In this document: piece by piece, positions 8,001 to 15,705 of the stretch
How the letters are laid out: every line of letters starts with the position of its first letter
Position numbering within the stretch: the first letter of the stretch is position 1
NCBI RefSeq assembly: GCF_900109665.1
Contig: NZ_FOAO01000026.1
Span: forward strand, 1-54,274
DNA from: Blastococcus sp. DSM 46786
GTDB taxonomy: Bacteria > Actinomycetota > Actinomycetes > Mycobacteriales > Geodermatophilaceae
Direction: 5' to 3'
Length of the DNA stretch: 54,274 nt
Notes under the pieces: generated by a model
Databases searched by the model: none
What the model was told of the DNA's origin: nothing
Seen by the model: the letters and a program-made list of their open reading frames with translations, nothing else
Position numbers and translations under genes: made by a program

Positions 8001-9812
8001 AATCCGCCGTACTCAGTGGGGCAAGACTCCGCCAACGACGACAACGCCAACGAGAAATATCCGACTCTGGACGGCGAGATCGAACGCACCTACGTCGCGC
8101 GGTCGACCGCCACGTCGAAGCGCACGCTGTACGACTCCTACATACGGGCCATCAAATGGGCCACCCTCCGCCTCGGCGACCGCGGCATCGTCGCCTTCGT
8201 GACCAACGGGGGCTTCCTAGACTCCAACGCTGCCGACGGCATGCGCCAGGCGCTCGCGGAGGAATTTGTTGCCATCCACGTCTTCAACCTGCGGGGGAAC
8301 CGGCGACAAGGCGGCGCCGAGGGTCGGCCAATCTGGGAGGCATTCGCCAAGGGCTCTGGCGGTTCGATCGCGACCATCGCCATCGTTGTGCTGGTCAAGC
8401 GACCGCAGGCCACGGAGCCGGCGACGATCTACTATTCAGAGGTCGGTGACTTCACCACAGCAACCGAAAAGGTTGCTGAGGTCGTTTCTGCGGGCAGCAT
8501 CAGCGGCCTAAACTCGCGGGCGATCACCCCCAACGAGCACGGCGACTGGCTCCATCAGCGTGGCCAGGATTTTGCGGCGTACATGTCCATCGGGGCCAAG
8601 GCGAAGGGCCTCGCTGTCTTCGGGCTGTACTCGAAGGGAATCAATACCGCTCGATCGAACTGGGCCTACGGCTCCTCGCGAGCGGCGCTCCAACGGAACA
8701 TCGAGCAGCTCATTATCGCGTACGAACGGGACCGCCAAGCTCTCGCGGCGGATTCGTCGACACTGCTAAATGCAGACGAGCGGCAGATCAAGTGGAGCCG
8801 GACGCTGGAGTCGGCCGTGCGCCGCGGCGTGACGATGCAGTTCGATCCTCAAAGCGTGCGCAGGGCAGCCTTTCGCCCGTTCACGACGCAGTGGGTCTAC
8901 TGGGACCGCCACCTTAACGATCAGCTCTACTCCACGCCGTACCTCTTCCCTAACGGCCTCAAGAATATTGGTTTCTCGCTCACAGATGCGGCGTCACACG
9001 CTCCATTTTCATTGCTGATGATCAATGACCTGCCTGACCTGCACACTCTTGATACGGCCCAGTACTTCCCGAGGTGGCGGTACGAGAAGGTCAACGACTC
9101 GGGGATGTTCGACGTCTACGCGGGCGAGGTGGTCGACGGCTACCGGCGGATCGACAACATCACCGACGAGGCGCTGGCAGCGTTCACCGCGGCCTACCCC
9201 GGGGAGTCGATCAGCAAGGACGACATCTTCGACTACGTCTACGGGCTGCTGCACTCGCCGGAGTACCGGGAGGCCTACGCGGCGGACCTGAAGAAGATGC
9301 TGCCGCGTATCCCGTTCGCCAAGGACTTCCGCGCCTTTGCCGACGCGGGTAAGCGGCTGGCCGCGCTGCACCTGGGCTACGAGACCGTCGAGCCGTACCC
9401 GCTGGACGGGCTCGATGCCGCCGGCCCCGGTGGCGATGCGGACTACGCCTACTACGCCGTCCGGAACAAGAAGATGGCCTTCGGCAAGCCGATCTCAGAC
9501 CAGAAGGCCGCGGGCCTTCGGGCCGACCGGTCGGTGATCCACTACAACGAGCGGATCACCCTGCGCGGCATCCCGGCAGAGGCGTACCGGTACACGCTGG
9601 GCAGCCGCTCGGCCATCGAGTGGATCATCGACCGCTACTGGGTGAAGACCGACAAGGCGTCGGGCATCGTCAACGACCCCAACGACTGGTCCCGCGAGGT
9701 AGGCGAACCGCGCTACATCCTCGACCTGCTCGCCCGCATCGTCACAGTCTCCCTGGAGACGATCCAGGTGGTGGACTCGCTGCCCCCGCTTGATGTCCGC
9801 CACGACGGGTGA
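5001..9812 (+). CDS. Type ISP restriction-modification enzyme (single-chain nuclease-helicase-methyltransferase)
   Basis: The 1603-aa protein has the order and length of the Type ISP enzymes LlaGI and LlaBIII (about 1570 aa). An Mrr-like nuclease domain comes first (GIDLV with Asp 68, then IQCK at 82-85). A superfamily-2 helicase follows, with Walker A at 188-193 (CGTGKT), DEAH at 327-330, MTATPR, and QSVGRVMRKA as motif VI. A helical coupler and an N6-adenine methyltransferase come next (DPFTGTGTF from 895, NPPY at 1001-1004), then a target-recognition region to the end. Such enzymes modify one strand of an asymmetric site and, on unmodified DNA, translocate and cut where two copies collide. 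No second subunit is required. Everything appears intact. The recognition sequence cannot be read from the protein by eye. Confidence 0.95.
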   Translation: MRSVTGTIHAVLDRLRSEALDERDKGSKFERLIRAYLTSDPEWKSRFSDVWLWSDWPERAGRPDTGIDLVAANADDGGLTAIQCKFYASGRTVAKADIDSFVSASASASAQFTKRIVFDTAAGWSSNAEETLAGGVAQRVDIGYLADAAIDWDQFSWTTPEVVVPTGKKALRPHQQKALDDVRAGLAEHDRGQLVMACGTGKTFTSLRIAEELVGAGGTVLFLVPSIQLLSQSLREWMANAEVDIAPYAVCSDVRVGRRAPSDDADQLPIDLTEPASTDPQALLSRFEASTNAGGRMRVVFSTYQSIDVVTRAQELGLPGFDLVVCDEAHRTTGVTLAEGDESAFVRVHDADALKAAKRLYMTATPRVFGEEVRRKATDADAVLADMGDEGVFGPELHRLGFGQAVEADLLTDYKVLVLAVDEKYVAENFQQAMAHSGEIQLDQAAKLIGCWNGLAKNFGPATDGDGPAGTTAPMRTAVAFAQHIKASKAAAAAFPDLADRALIDAPEDRPRLRVQAAHVDGTMGVHERNTHLAWLKEEIPAGVCRVLTNARCLSEGVDVPALDAVLFLTPRGSQVDVVQSVGRVMRKAPGKELGYIVLPVVVPTGVAPEEALRDNERYKVVWQVLQALRSHDDRFHALVNQIELNKHKPDKIEIVTITDPTDGDGVTVPDPDQPAQKSTEQLLMEFPADEFRDAMYARIVAKVGERRYWESWAKDIADIAAAHVTRIKGLLATPGPAADEFEHFVAGLRGNLNDSITEDAAIDMLAQHLITRPVFEALFAHSSFLAGNPVARTMENMLVVLDAHAVGAENETLESFYESVRKRVSNVDNAAGKQKVLVELYDKFFARAFPKTVSKLGIVYTPVEIVDFILRSADEVLRAEFGQGLTDAGVHVLDPFTGTGTFLVRLLQSGLIEPQDLARKYANELHANEILLLAYYIAAANIETTFEELEGTPLPFPGLVLTDSFQSWEDNDQQDIDVMPENNERLERQKQLPIQVIIGNPPYSVGQDSANDDNANEKYPTLDGEIERTYVARSTATSKRTLYDSYIRAIKWATLRLGDRGIVAFVTNGGFLDSNAADGMRQALAEEFVAIHVFNLRGNRRQGGAEGRPIWEAFAKGSGGSIATIAIVVLVKRPQATEPATIYYSEVGDFTTATEKVAEVVSAGSISGLNSRAITPNEHGDWLHQRGQDFAAYMSIGAKAKGLAVFGLYSKGINTARSNWAYGSSRAALQRNIEQLIIAYERDRQALAADSSTLLNADERQIKWSRTLESAVRRGVTMQFDPQSVRRAAFRPFTTQWVYWDRHLNDQLYSTPYLFPNGLKNIGFSLTDAASHAPFSLLMINDLPDLHTLDTAQYFPRWRYEKVNDSGMFDVYAGEVVDGYRRIDNITDEALAAFTAAYPGESISKDDIFDYVYGLLHSPEYREAYAADLKKMLPRIPFAKDFRAFADAGKRLAALHLGYETVEPYPLDGLDAAGPGGDADYAYYAVRNKKMAFGKPISDQKAAGLRADRSVIHYNERITLRGIPAEAYRYTLGSRSAIEWIIDRYWVKTDKASGIVNDPNDWSREVGEPRYILDLLARIVTVSLETIQVVDSLPPLDVRHDG

Positions 9813-9929
9813 ACGACACGGGACGGGCAGGCCGCAATCACGGTGCGCCGGTCGCCCCCCGCGAGACGACACTTGGCCGTCCGTACCCGGCGTCGCTCGT
9901 GGGCTGGCGAGGTCATTCACGGCCGGGGC

Positions 9930-10004
9930 GTGCCTTATCCGTGCCTTAAGCACCGGCCCAAGCCGGTGGTCAACGGTCAGCAGAGGTCAGCACCGTTAAG
10001 GCAC
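9930..10004. repeat. Integrase-arm-like repeats and hairpin beside the tRNA fragment
   Basis: GTGCCTTA occurs at 9930-9937 and again, as GTGCCTTAA, at 9941-9949. Its inverse TTAAGGCAC is at 9996-10004. Between them lies a 6-bp perfect hairpin (9951-9956 with 9963-9968) and three GGTCA repeats near 9968-9990. Short direct and inverted repeats next to a tRNA 3' end resemble arm-type binding sites of a tyrosine integrase attachment site. The hairpin could also be the terminator of the restriction-modification gene. No integrase gene is in the window. Confidence 0.45.
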
Positions 10005-10064
10005 GAGAGCGGCGCCGAGGCCGCGCTGAGCTGCGCAAACGTGGCATACAAGCTGGTCAGTGCG

Positions 10065-10115
10065 TGGAGCGGGTGACCGGGATCGAACCGGCATGGCCAG
10101 CTTGGAAGGCTGGAG
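10065..10115 (-). tRNA. 3' fragment of tRNA-Gly(TCC), probable attachment site
   Basis: On the minus strand this reads the 3' half of a glycine tRNA. The anticodon stem CCAGC/GCTGG is at 10097-10113, around the loop CTTCCAA (anticodon TCC). A 4-nt variable region, the T-arm with TTCGATC, the acceptor strand CACCCGC, discriminator U and an encoded CCA ending at 10065 follow. The D-arm and 5' acceptor strand are missing: similarity stops at about 10115 and MerR-side DNA begins. This is the footprint left when an element integrates at a tRNA 3' end. In this orientation the inserted DNA should lie to the right (above 10115), with the intact tRNA at the far end. Confidence 0.8.
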
Positions 10116-10160
10116 ATCGTCGTCGTCGCCCAAGTTAGCGCCAGGACGCGTGACCCGGCG

Positions 10161-10586
10161 TCAGAGGGTGGGCACGGGGCGCGCTACCCCGTCGGCGGGT
10201 ATCACCTGGCAGACGGTCGTGGGGTCGCAGGTGGCCGGGTCCAGGGTGCCCGCCCGGGAGCGGAGCCGTTTGACGTCCGCGCGCAACGCGGTCAGCTCGG
10301 CGATGCGCCGGTCGAGGTCGGCGGCGTGGCTGTCCAGCAGGGTGAGGACGTGCTGGCACGGAGCTCCGCTGCTCGCCCGGACCGTGATGATCTCGCGGAT
10401 CTCGGCCAGGCTGAGCCCGGCGGCTTGGGCCGCCTTGACGAATGCCAACCGGTCGACGGCGCCCTCGTCATAGTCCCGGTAGCCGGAGGGACGCCGAGCC
10501 GGTGCGGGAAGCACGCCGGCGGATTCGTAGAACCGGATCGTCTTGGTCGTCAGCCCGGTTCGGGCGGCGAGCTGGCCAACACGCAC
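10161..10586 (-). CDS. merR: MerR-family mercury-type regulator
   Basis: This 141-aa protein carries the winged HTH of the MerR family at residues 1-70 (QLAARTGLTTKTIRFYE) and a dimerisation helix. Cys 77, 120 and 126 match the spacing of the Hg(II) ligands Cys82, Cys117 and Cys126 of Tn21 MerR. MerR proteins distort the promoter spacer to activate transcription when metal is bound. The gene is divergent from merA. A MerR-type promoter with a dyad in its long spacer lies between them, so this protein most likely represses and activates merA. Hg(II) is the likely signal; Zn or Pb cannot be excluded from sequence alone. Confidence 0.88.
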   Translation of the reverse strand: MRVGQLAARTGLTTKTIRFYESAGVLPAPARRPSGYRDYDEGAVDRLAFVKAAQAAGLSLAEIREIITVRASSGAPCQHVLTLLDSHAADLDRRIAELTALRADVKRLRSRAGTLDPATCDPTTVCQVIPADGVARPVPTL

Positions 10587-10602
10587 CGGCGCACCCTACG
10601 AC

Positions 10603-10634
10603 TTGACCTTCCAGCGCAGTGGAAGCCCTAGCGT
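10603..10634 (+). promoter_or_regulatory. MerR-type promoter and operator of merA
   Basis: TTGACC at 10603-10608 (-35) is followed by a perfect dyad CTTCCA-N6-TGGAAG at 10608-10625 and a weak -10 (CTAGCG or TAGCGT, 10628-10634). The spacer is 19 or 20 bp, longer than the usual 17, as in all MerR-class promoters. It resembles the CueR and MerR operators. Confidence 0.8.
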
Positions 10635-10672
10635 CGGCTACCAGGTCATCGAGCCAAGCGGAGGAGCGGCAC

Positions 10673-12040
10673 GTGGACGCAGTCGATCTGGTCGTCATCG
10701 GAACCGGCGGGGCGGCGATGGCCGCCGGCATCGAGGCGCGCTCGCGCGGCAAGTCCGCCGTGCTGGTCGAGCATGGACCGCTGGGCGGGACGTGCCTGAA
10801 CATCGGCTGCGTACCGAGCAAGAACCTGCTCGCCGCCGCCGGCCGGCGGCACCGTGCACAGGCCAACCCGTTCCCGGCCGTACCGACCGGCGCCGGCGAC
10901 GTGGACATGGCCGCACTGACTGAGCAGAAGCAGGAGCTCATCGACCGGCTGCGGCAGGTCAAGTACGCCGACGTCGCCGAGGCGCACGGTTTCCCCGTTC
11001 GGTACGGGCACGCCCAGTTCGTCGACGAGCAGACCCTAGAGGTCGACGGGCAGCCACTGGTGGCGCCTGCGTACGTGGTGGCCACCGGCGCGGCCCCGCA
11101 CATCCCCGACCTGCCCGGCCTGGCCGGCGTCGACTACCTGACCTCCACCACGGCGATGGAGCTGACCCGGCTGCCGGAGTCGCTGGTCGTGCTGGGCGGC
11201 GGCTACGTCGGGCTGGAGCAGGCGCAGCTCTTCGCGCACCTGGGCGTGCAGGTCACCGTCGTAGGCCGATTCGCGCCGCACACGGAGCCCGAGGTCGCCA
11301 CGGTCTTGCGCGAGGTGTTCGCCGACGACGGCATCACCGTGGTCGAGGAGCGCGGGGTGGCCGTGGCCGGCAGCGCCGACGGCGTCGTGGTCACGACAAG
11401 CGGCGGCGGGGAGGCGACAGGGCAGCGACTTCTGGTGGCCACCGGCCGGTACGCCGACACCGGCGACCTGGGTCTGGAGGCGGCGGGGGTGAAGACCGAT
11501 GAGCGGGGCTTCCTTGTGGTCGACGCCCATCAGCGCACCACGAATCCGCGGATCTTCGCTGCCGGCGACGTGTCCCGAGCGCCGCAGTACGTCTACGTCG
11601 CCGCGCAGACCGGGCACGCCGCTGCCGCAGGATCCCTTGGTGCGCCGATAACCGTGGACTACCGCGGACTGCCCGGGGTGACGTTCACGACGCCGCAGCT
11701 GGGCAGCGCCGGCCTCACCGAGCAGCAGGCGGTGGCGCGCGGTCACGCTTGCGACTGCCGGGTGATCGGCGCGCAGGACGTCCCGCGGGCGCTGGCCAAC
11801 CGGGACACCCGCGGCGCCCTCAAGCTGGTCATCGACGCCGACACCGGACAGGTGCTGGGCGTGCACGCCGCACTGGACGGCGCCGGTGATGTGATGCTGG
11901 CTGCCACCTACGCGATCAAGTTCGGGCTGACCGTCGACGACCTGGCCGACACGTGGGCGCCGTACCTCACGATGAGCGAGGCGCTGCGCATCGCCGCCGG
12001 ACTGTTCCGCACCGACAAGCCGACCAGCTGCTGCGCATGA
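10673..12040 (+). CDS. merA: Mercuric reductase (MerA), form lacking the N-terminal MerP-like domain
   Basis: The 455-aa flavoprotein reduces Hg(II) to volatile Hg(0) with NADPH in the cytoplasm. The FAD-binding GTGGAAMAAG is at the N terminus and the redox pair is Cys41/Cys46 (GGTCLNIGCVPSK). The NAD(P)H motif GGGYVGLEQAQ and the AAGDV FAD motif follow. The C terminus ends in the vicinal Cys-Cys-Ala that takes Hg(II) from solution and separates MerA from dihydrolipoamide dehydrogenase. GTG 10673 is chosen because GGAGGAG lies 6 nt upstream; an earlier ATG at 10619 overlaps the promoter. No merT, merP or merB is nearby, so uptake must be encoded elsewhere or passive. Confidence 0.95.
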   Translation: MDAVDLVVIGTGGAAMAAGIEARSRGKSAVLVEHGPLGGTCLNIGCVPSKNLLAAAGRRHRAQANPFPAVPTGAGDVDMAALTEQKQELIDRLRQVKYADVAEAHGFPVRYGHAQFVDEQTLEVDGQPLVAPAYVVATGAAPHIPDLPGLAGVDYLTSTTAMELTRLPESLVVLGGGYVGLEQAQLFAHLGVQVTVVGRFAPHTEPEVATVLREVFADDGITVVEERGVAVAGSADGVVVTTSGGGEATGQRLLVATGRYADTGDLGLEAAGVKTDERGFLVVDAHQRTTNPRIFAAGDVSRAPQYVYVAAQTGHAAAAGSLGAPITVDYRGLPGVTFTTPQLGSAGLTEQQAVARGHACDCRVIGAQDVPRALANRDTRGALKLVIDADTGQVLGVHAALDGAGDVMLAATYAIKFGLTVDDLADTWAPYLTMSEALRIAAGLFRTDKPTSCCA

Positions 12041-12223
12041 GCGGAGGCATCGTGGTGGGCGCTGCGGGTCGGTGGCGTTCGCTCAGGTGCCAGTGCCGGA
12101 GTGCCTGGACGGCAGTGCGGGGAGGCCCAGACGTTCACCAGGACGGCCACCCGGCGAGGGCTGAGCGAGGCTTGGCCCGGACGGTCGGTCAGTGGAACCC
12201 CGGTGACGAAGGATAGGAGGGGC

Positions 12224-13462
12224 GTGGCGGGCAACGAGCGGCGGCCGGGGATGCGCGCCGTGCTGGCCCAGCCGGACTTCCGGCGGCTGTGGACGGCGCG
12301 CACCGTCAGCCAGTGGGGCGACATCTTCAGCTTCGTCGCGTTGGCCATCCTGATCTACCGGCTGACCGGCTCGGGGTTGGGCGTGGCGGGCGTCGTCGTC
12401 GCCGAGATCGTTCCAGTGCTGCTGCTCGCCCCGATCGCCGGCGTCGTCGTCGACCGGCTGCCCCGCGTTCAGGTGATGGTCGCCGCCGACGTACTCCGTG
12501 CCGCCCTGGCCGGCGTGCTGGTGGTCTGGCACGACGACCCGCTGGTCGTCTACGCGGTCGCGTTCGGCCTGTCCGCCGGCGCGGCGTTCTTCAACCCGGC
12601 CGCCAACAGCGTGCTGCCCTCGGTGGTGACCGACCGGGAGATCGTCGCGGCGAACAGCGCCGTCTGGACGGCGGCGGTGCTGTCACAGGTCGTCCTCGCG
12701 CCGCTGGCCGGCGGCGTGGTCGCCCTGGTGGGTCCCGGCTGGGCGTTCGGCGTCAACGCCGCGAGTTTTCTCGTCTCGGCGCTGGCGCTGCGCGGCCTGC
12801 GGCTGGTCGAGCCGCCGGGCGAGGTGGGCCGCCGCCGGCTGCTCGCTGACGCCCGCGACGGCGTGGCCCTGGTGGGCCGTGACCGGCTGCTGCGCGCCCT
12901 GGCCATCGGACAGCTGCTGGCCGCGCTGTCGGCCGGCGCGACCAGCGCGCTACTGGTCGTCCTGGCCGCCGAGCACCTCCGCGCACCGGCGGACGCGTAC
13001 GGGATCCTGGTCGGCGCGATCGGTGTCGGTGCCGCCCTCGGGCCCACCCTCCTGCTGCGGCTGATCCCCGACCCGCGCCGCCCGCTGTACGTGTTCGGCC
13101 CCTACGTGCTGCGCGGCCTGGTCGACCTGGTGCTCGCCTCGGTCCGCTCGCTGCCGTTCGCCGCCGCGGCCCTGGCCGTGTACGGCGTCGGAACCTCCAC
13201 CGGCGCGGTCACCTTCAACAGCCTGCTGCAGTCGCACGTCACCGACCGCACGCGCGGGCGGGTCTTCGCCCTGATGGACCTGCTGTGGCAGACCGGGCGC
13301 CTGGCCAGCCTCGGCGTCGGCGGGCTGCTCGCCGACACCGTGGGCATCCGCGCCGTCTACTACCTCGGCGGCCTCCTGCTGCTGCTGGCCGCCGCCGTCG
13401 GTTTCGCCGCCAGCCGCACACCCGCAGCCTCGCACGAGGCAGACCCCCCAAATCCGAACTGA
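12224..13462 (+). CDS. MFS transporter, EntS/MFS_3-like exporter
   Basis: The protein is about 412 aa with 12 hydrophobic segments and the enterobactin-exporter type of MFS fold. The N terminus FRRLWTARTVSQWGD is typical, with the loop 2-3 motif VVVDRLPRVQVMVAAD. GTG 12224 follows AGGAGGGG at a short distance; ATG 12251 is an alternative start. It lies downstream of merA after 183 nt with no terminator seen, so it may belong to the mercury operon. Members are usually proton-driven drug or siderophore exporters. The substrate is not predictable, and a role in mercury resistance rests only on position. Confidence 0.85.
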   Translation: MAGNERRPGMRAVLAQPDFRRLWTARTVSQWGDIFSFVALAILIYRLTGSGLGVAGVVVAEIVPVLLLAPIAGVVVDRLPRVQVMVAADVLRAALAGVLVVWHDDPLVVYAVAFGLSAGAAFFNPAANSVLPSVVTDREIVAANSAVWTAAVLSQVVLAPLAGGVVALVGPGWAFGVNAASFLVSALALRGLRLVEPPGEVGRRRLLADARDGVALVGRDRLLRALAIGQLLAALSAGATSALLVVLAAEHLRAPADAYGILVGAIGVGAALGPTLLLRLIPDPRRPLYVFGPYVLRGLVDLVLASVRSLPFAAAALAVYGVGTSTGAVTFNSLLQSHVTDRTRGRVFALMDLLWQTGRLASLGVGGLLADTVGIRAVYYLGGLLLLLAAAVGFAASRTPAASHEADPPNPN

Positions 13463-13494
13463 CCAACGGCCAGACTGGTTCGCCGAGGCGGAGC

Positions 13495-13673
13495 TCAGTG
13501 GCTGGGGTCCGAGCGCACCTGCAGCCCGGTGAGCAGCCCCCGGATGCGGGCTTCGATCTCGTCGCGGATGGCCTCACTGACTCAAACACACGCTTGCCAG
13601 CCGGGCCCGCCAGCACGCAGTCGAGGTAGCGCTTGCCCCGGAACACCGGACAGGCGTCACTGCAGCCCACAGG
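13495..13673 (-). pseudogene. arsC: Remnant of an LMW-phosphatase-type arsenate reductase (arsC)
   Basis: Minus-strand translation gives GCSDACPVFRGKRYLDCVL and, after a one-base shift, IRDEIEARIRGLL ending in a stop at 13495. Together these match the last 55-60 residues of actinobacterial ArsC (about 135 aa), whose typical end is GDACPVFPGKRYEDW followed by VRPIRDEIE. The N-terminal phosphatase loop with the nucleophilic Cys is missing; the arsR promoter occupies its place. The shift looks like a missing C in the codon before IRDE (near 13584). This is a dead fragment left by rearrangement. Confidence 0.7.
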
Positions 13674-13734
13674 TGGCCTTGCGTGAGTGAGACTCGATCC
13701 GCCTGGCCACCCCGTTGCCGCCGGTAGTGTCAGC

Positions 13735-13740
13735 TATCAT
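13735..13740 (+). promoter_or_regulatory. Probable leaderless -10 element of the CmtR-like gene
   Basis: TATCAT ends 6 nt before the GTG at 13747, so the transcript would begin at the start codon. A weak TTGCCG lies at 13715-13720, but its 14-bp spacing is too short to be convincing. Confidence 0.4.
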
Positions 13741-13746
13741 CGCCGC

Positions 13747-14130
13747 GTGACGATGGATGATCCCATGACGGACAGAGCCGAGGAGCCGGGGGTCAACGAA
13801 GCCGCCGCACTGTCCGCGGCGGCGTGCATGTTCCGCAGCCTGGGCGATCCCACGCGGCTTGCCATCCTCCGGCACCTCGCACTCGGCGAGTACAAGGTTG
13901 TCGAGCTGACCGCCCACCTCGGGCTGGCGCAGTCGACGGTCTCGGCGCACCTCACCTGCCTGCGGGACTGCGGGTTGGTGACCTCCCGGCCGCAGGGGCG
14001 GGCTTCGATGTGGTCCCTGGCGACCGGTGCAGAGCTGCTGGATGTGCTCGCCGCCGCCCAGCGGCTGCTCGCCACGACCGGCGATGCCGTGGCCCTCTGT
14101 CCGGCCTACGGCGAGGAAGCGAGCCGATGA
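13747..14130 (+). CDS. cmtR: CmtR-like ArsR-family Cd/Pb sensor
   Basis: The 127-aa winged-helix repressor starts at GTG 13747. The recognition region reads LGLAQSTVSAHLTCLRDCGLV. Its Cys-x3-Cys in the DNA-recognition helix plus a late Cys (VALCPAY) are the three ligands by which Mycobacterium tuberculosis CmtR (Cys57, Cys61, Cys102) binds Cd(II) or Pb(II). The family releases DNA on metal binding. Its ATGA stop-start overlap with the following CDF exporter indicates one operon, the expected arrangement for a metal-induced efflux pump. The start is supported by a leaderless -10 box. Confidence 0.88.
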   Translation: MTMDDPMTDRAEEPGVNEAAALSAAACMFRSLGDPTRLAILRHLALGEYKVVELTAHLGLAQSTVSAHLTCLRDCGLVTSRPQGRASMWSLATGAELLDVLAAAQRLLATTGDAVALCPAYGEEASR

Positions 14131-14900
14131 GCACCATGCAGGCCCACGGCCACCCCGAACTCTCTCCGGAGAGCCGCCGCCGGCTCGGCCGCCGGGCGCA
14201 GCTGTTGGCCGGCGCGTCGGTCAGCTACAACGTCGTCGAAGCGGTCATCGCCATCACCGCAGGGGTCGCTGCCGGCTCGGTGGCGCTGATCGGCTTCGGC
14301 CTCGATTCGATCGTCGAGGTCTCCAGCGGCCTAATCATCCTGTGGCAGTTCCGCCACCGGCTACCTGAAAGCCGGGAGCGGACCGCGCTGCGGTTGATGG
14401 CGCTGTCGTTCTTCGCCCTGGCCGGCTACGTCGCTTTCGAGTCCGTCCGCGCCTTCCTCTTCGGCGCCGAACCGGAGTCGTCGATGGTCGGGATCGGCCT
14501 CGCGATCGCCTCGCTGATCGTCATGCCCTTCCTGTCCTGGGCGCAGCGGCGCACCGGCCGCGCGCTCGGGTCGAATGCCGTCGTCGCCGACGGGACCCAG
14601 ACACTGCTGTGCACCTACCTGTCCGCGGTACTGCTCGTGGGGCTGATCCTCAACGCCACGCTCAGCTGGGGCTGGGCCGACCCGGTCGCCGGTCTGGTCA
14701 TCGCTGCCGTCGCGGTCCAGGAGGGCCTCGAAGCCTGGCGCGGCGAGGGCTGCTGTGCCCCTGCCCGCGCTGGTGAGACCCCGAACGACGCGCGCTCGAG
14801 GTGCGGCTGCGCCGATGGGTGCGGCGACGTCTGCTGCGTGCCCAGCGTCGCGCCGGCGCCCGGACCCCTTCAGATCACGATCCGGGAACAGGCCCGGTGA
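14127..14900 (+). CDS. Cation diffusion facilitator with Cys-rich tail
   Basis: The 257-aa protein has six membrane segments and the CDF metal site: Ser-x2-Tyr-Asn in TM2 (ASVSYNVVEAV), FGLDSIVEV, and DP in the last segment (WADPVAGLVI). The usual cytoplasmic ferredoxin-like domain is absent. It is replaced by a 50-residue tail with three Cys clusters (GCC, RCGC, GCGDVCC), likely a soft-metal binding module. With the upstream CmtR-like sensor, this points to Cd/Pb/Zn export by proton antiport. Translation is coupled to cmtR by ATGA. Confidence 0.87.
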   Translation: MSTMQAHGHPELSPESRRRLGRRAQLLAGASVSYNVVEAVIAITAGVAAGSVALIGFGLDSIVEVSSGLIILWQFRHRLPESRERTALRLMALSFFALAGYVAFESVRAFLFGAEPESSMVGIGLAIASLIVMPFLSWAQRRTGRALGSNAVVADGTQTLLCTYLSAVLLVGLILNATLSWGWADPVAGLVIAAVAVQEGLEAWRGEGCCAPARAGETPNDARSRCGCADGCGDVCCVPSVAPAPGPLQITIREQAR

Positions 14901-15003
14901 TCGGCCCGCTCAGGCCTGCGGCCGTCCAGACCTGACCACGGAGGACACGCCACGTCCGGCACCGGAACGAGCACCGAACGGCGATGGCCCTCTGTGCAGC
15001 CGC

Positions 15004-15674
15004 ATGCATGCCTCCGGTCGCCATGGCTGCGTCACGGGGGAGCGGTCCGGTGAGCGGCACGAATGCCCCCTGCGCCCGGTCCAGATCGAACGGCTCACCA
15101 GGCGGGGGTTGCGCCTGGCACAGTTCACCGTCGCCTACAACGTCGTCGAGGGCGCCGTCGCCGTCACGGTCGGCATCCTCGCCGGTCTCGTTTCGATGAT
15201 CGGCTTCGGGTTCGACTCCGGTATCGAGTCGGCGGCAGCGGTACTGGTCGGCCTGCGCCTGGCTGCTCGGCTGCACCATGGCGAGGCCGACGAGGCCAAG
15301 GAGCCCGCACCCTCAAGGCGGTGGCCATCACGTTCTTCGTGCTGGCCGCCTACGTGACGTTCGAGGGCATCCGCAGCCTCGTGGGCGGCGAAGAGCCCGA
15401 CACGTCGGTTGTCGCCCTGGTACTGCTCGCCGCCTCGATCGTCGTGATGCCGCTCCTGGCCCGCGCCAAGCGCTACGTCGGCGAGCGGCTGCGGGATCCG
15501 CTCATCCTGGCTGACGCGGCCGAGACCCGGATCTGCGTGCTGCTGAGCATCTCCACCCTGCTCGGCCTGGGCCTCTACGCCGTGGTGGGATGGCCGTGGT
15601 TCGACCCGGTGGCCGGCTTTGTCATCGCAGCTTTCGCCGTCCACGAGGGCCGTGAAGCCTGGGTGGGCCAGTGA
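15004..15674 (+). pseudogene. Second cation diffusion facilitator, frameshifted
   Basis: The N-terminal half (LAQFTVAYNVVEGAVAVTVG, then IGFGFDSGIESAAA) and the C-terminal half (TLKAVAITFFVLAAYVTFEG, then DPVAGFVIAAFAVHEG) lie in different frames. They join if one base is restored near 15301-15306. Together they make about 223 aa, closely resembling the CDF gene just upstream, so this is probably an old tandem duplicate. It lacks the Cys-rich tail. If the missing base is a sequencing error the gene is intact. ATG 15004 is the first in-frame start; the true N terminus is uncertain. It is co-directional with the ZIP gene that follows. Confidence 0.8.
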
Positions 15675-15705
15675 TGGAGGACGACGAGGACGAGGAGGAC
15701 AAGAC

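Noticed and set aside
10065..10115. A complete tRNA-Gly gene
   Set aside because: The D-arm and the 5' acceptor strand cannot be found within 100 bp upstream on the minus strand; only the 3' half is present.
13721..13746. A possible BlaI-type palindrome before the CmtR-like gene
   Set aside because: TAGTG and CTATC are present, but in the wrong orientation and spacing for TACTA-N7-TAGTA.
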